Below, one piece after another: positions 62,807-64,000 of a stretch of 64,000 nt of DNA. Origin of the DNA: Pyrenochaeta sp. MPI-SDFR-AT-0127. Its lineage: Eukaryota > Ascomycota > Dothideomycetes > Pleosporales > Cucurbitariaceae. Every line of letters begins with the position of its first letter. Positions within the stretch are counted from its first letter, which is position 1. A program made the translations under genes and the position numbers. The notes beneath the pieces were generated by a model. It was given only the letters and a program-made list of their open reading frames with translations. It had not been told where the DNA came from and did not search any database. The stretch lies in assembly GCA_020747015.1 (NCBI GenBank), contig JAGTJM010000021.1, positions 186,001 through 250,000 of the forward strand, written 5' to 3'.

Positions 62807-64000
62807 ATGACGACAATGGTACGCCTCGACCCCGCTCGCCGTCATCAACACTTTGGCGGGTATCTCATGGCTGGATACCAGGCTGACTGTGGCAGGATCT
62901 CCGCGTCGGCAACAAGTACAGAATTGGCCGCAAGATTGGAAGCGGCAGTTTCGGTGACATCTATCTTGGTGTGTACACAGCAAACCACCAGCCTCACCAC
63001 AGCTGACCGACTACAGGCACCAACATCATCTCGGGTGAGGAGATTGCTATCAAGCTCGAGAGCGTCAAGGCCAAGCATCCTCAGCTCGAATATGAGGCCC
63101 GCGTCTACAAGTCCCTTGCTGGCGGTGTCGGCATCCCATTTGTCCGCTGGTTCGGTACTGAGTGTGACTACAATGCTATGGTGTTGGACCTTCTCGGCCC
63201 TTCCCTAGAGGATCTCTTCAACTTTTGCAACCGCAAATTCTCCCTCAAGACTGTCTTGCTCCTAGCCGACCAGCTCATCTCCCGCATCGAGTACATTCAT
63301 GCCAAGTCCTTTATCCATCGTGACATCAAGCCCGACAACTTCCTCATGGGCATTGGTAAGCGCGGCAATCAGGTCAATGTCATCGACTTCGGATTGGCCA
63401 AGAAGTATCGTGACCCTAAGACTCACTTCCACATCCCATACAGAGAGAATAAGAACTTGACCGGTACTGCGCGTTATGCCAGCATCAACACTCACTTGGG
63501 TGTCGGTATGTACATACCTAGCTATATATGTACTACTACAACTGACCCTCGCAGAACAATCTCGCCGTGACGACATGGAATCTCTTGGCTACGTTATGCT
63601 CTACTTCTGCCGCGGCTCCCTTCCCTGGCAGGGTCTTAAGGCGGCCACCAAGAAGCAGAAATATGACCGCATCATGGAGAAGAAGATGACTACACCCACC
63701 GAGGTGCTCTGCCGTGGCTTCCCTAACGAGTTTGCCATCTACCTGAACTACACCCGTTCCCTCCGCTTCGACGACAAGCCAGACTACTCGTACCTCCGCA
63801 AGATCTTCCGTGACCTCTTCGTCCGCGAGGGATTTCAGTACGACTATGTGTTCGACTGGACTGTCTACAAGTACCAGAAGAATGCCCAGGCCATTGCTCA
63901 GGCTGCCAACCAGGGTCAAGGCGAGGACGACGACAAGAACGGCCGTGGACGCCACATCCCCACCACTGCGGCTGCCAACGCTGGCACTGCGGCCGGCACC
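62807..64000 (+). CDS. HRR25 (ckiA): Casein kinase I, Hrr25/CkiA-type (3' end outside the window)
   Basis: Exons 62807-62818 (12 nt, MTTM), 62896-62968, 63017-63505 and 63555 to the window edge; introns are 77, 48 and 49 bp. The kinase domain is intact: DLRVGNKYRIGRKIGSGSFG, EIAIKLESVK (catalytic Lys), LDLLGPSLEDLF, FIHRDIKPDNFLMG, VIDFGLAKKY, the CK1-specific TGTARYASINTHLG, and EQSRRDDMESLGYVMLYF. After the domain (RKIFRDLFVREGFQYDYVFD) comes a Gln/Ala-rich tail that the window cuts. This is the delta/epsilon-like CK1 group, acting in DNA repair, ribosome maturation, vesicle traffic and circadian FRQ phosphorylation in fungi. Confidence 0.97.

Noticed and set aside
1..64000. tRNA genes, transposable elements and CRISPR arrays
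   Set aside because: I looked for T-loop/B-box patterns, terminal repeats and evenly spaced palindromic repeats and found none I could support.

Overview
The window is nuclear DNA of a filamentous ascomycete, most likely a dothideomycete (Pleosporales-like). The protein-coding genes carry short 45-130 bp GT-AG introns with CTAAC/CTGAC branch sites. Conserved fungal families occur (Sec2, Spc19, Lrp1/Rrp47, ATP synthase delta and j, PP1, CK1, a DUF3176 membrane protein), and a dispersed 5S rRNA gene sits alone between protein genes. Assignment below the phylum level is inference.

Layout. 1-6.8 kb: the start of a disordered protein tentatively read as a Ubp3/USP10-type deubiquitinase (minus strand, runs off the window), a RNF10/Mag2 RING protein, a small SelK-like membrane protein and a SPOUT RNA methyltransferase. 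7-24 kb: a looser, AT-richer accessory stretch with the 5S gene, a secreted ten-cysteine protein, a DUF3176 membrane protein with a GC-AG intron, a truncated phosphotransferase relic, an intact APH-type phosphotransferase, a GTT1-like glutathione transferase, a METTL13/EEF1AKMT4-like methyltransferase and a protein of two fused glutathione-transferase modules. 23.3-27 kb: GC-rich DNA with no gene I can support. 27-47.9 kb: core genes (leucine-rich-repeat protein, PP1 catalytic subunit, Sec2, Lrp1, ketopantoate-reductase-like enzyme, secreted alkaline phosphatase), an atypical kinase-like gene and a photolyase-like gene. 48.1-58.0 kb: one very large disordered, repeat-rich reading frame on the minus strand, broken by one frameshift and two in-frame TAG codons. 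58.3-61 kb: ATP16, SPC19 and the tiny four-exon ATP18. 62.8 kb to the end: casein kinase I, cut by the window edge.

There are no operons. Genes relate through shared divergent promoters (LRP1/ketopantoate reductase, SPC19/ATP18, deubiquitinase/RING) and one convergent overlap (ketopantoate reductase/kinase). Two ATP synthase subunits flank the kinetochore gene SPC19.

Most worth a second look: the photolyase-like protein, whose FAD/substrate pocket lacks several tryptophans expected of a CPD photolyase; the giant broken frame, which includes a methionine-free 702-codon open stretch; the double GST fusion; the 157-bp direct repeats at 45.2-45.7 kb; and the secreted ten-cysteine protein.
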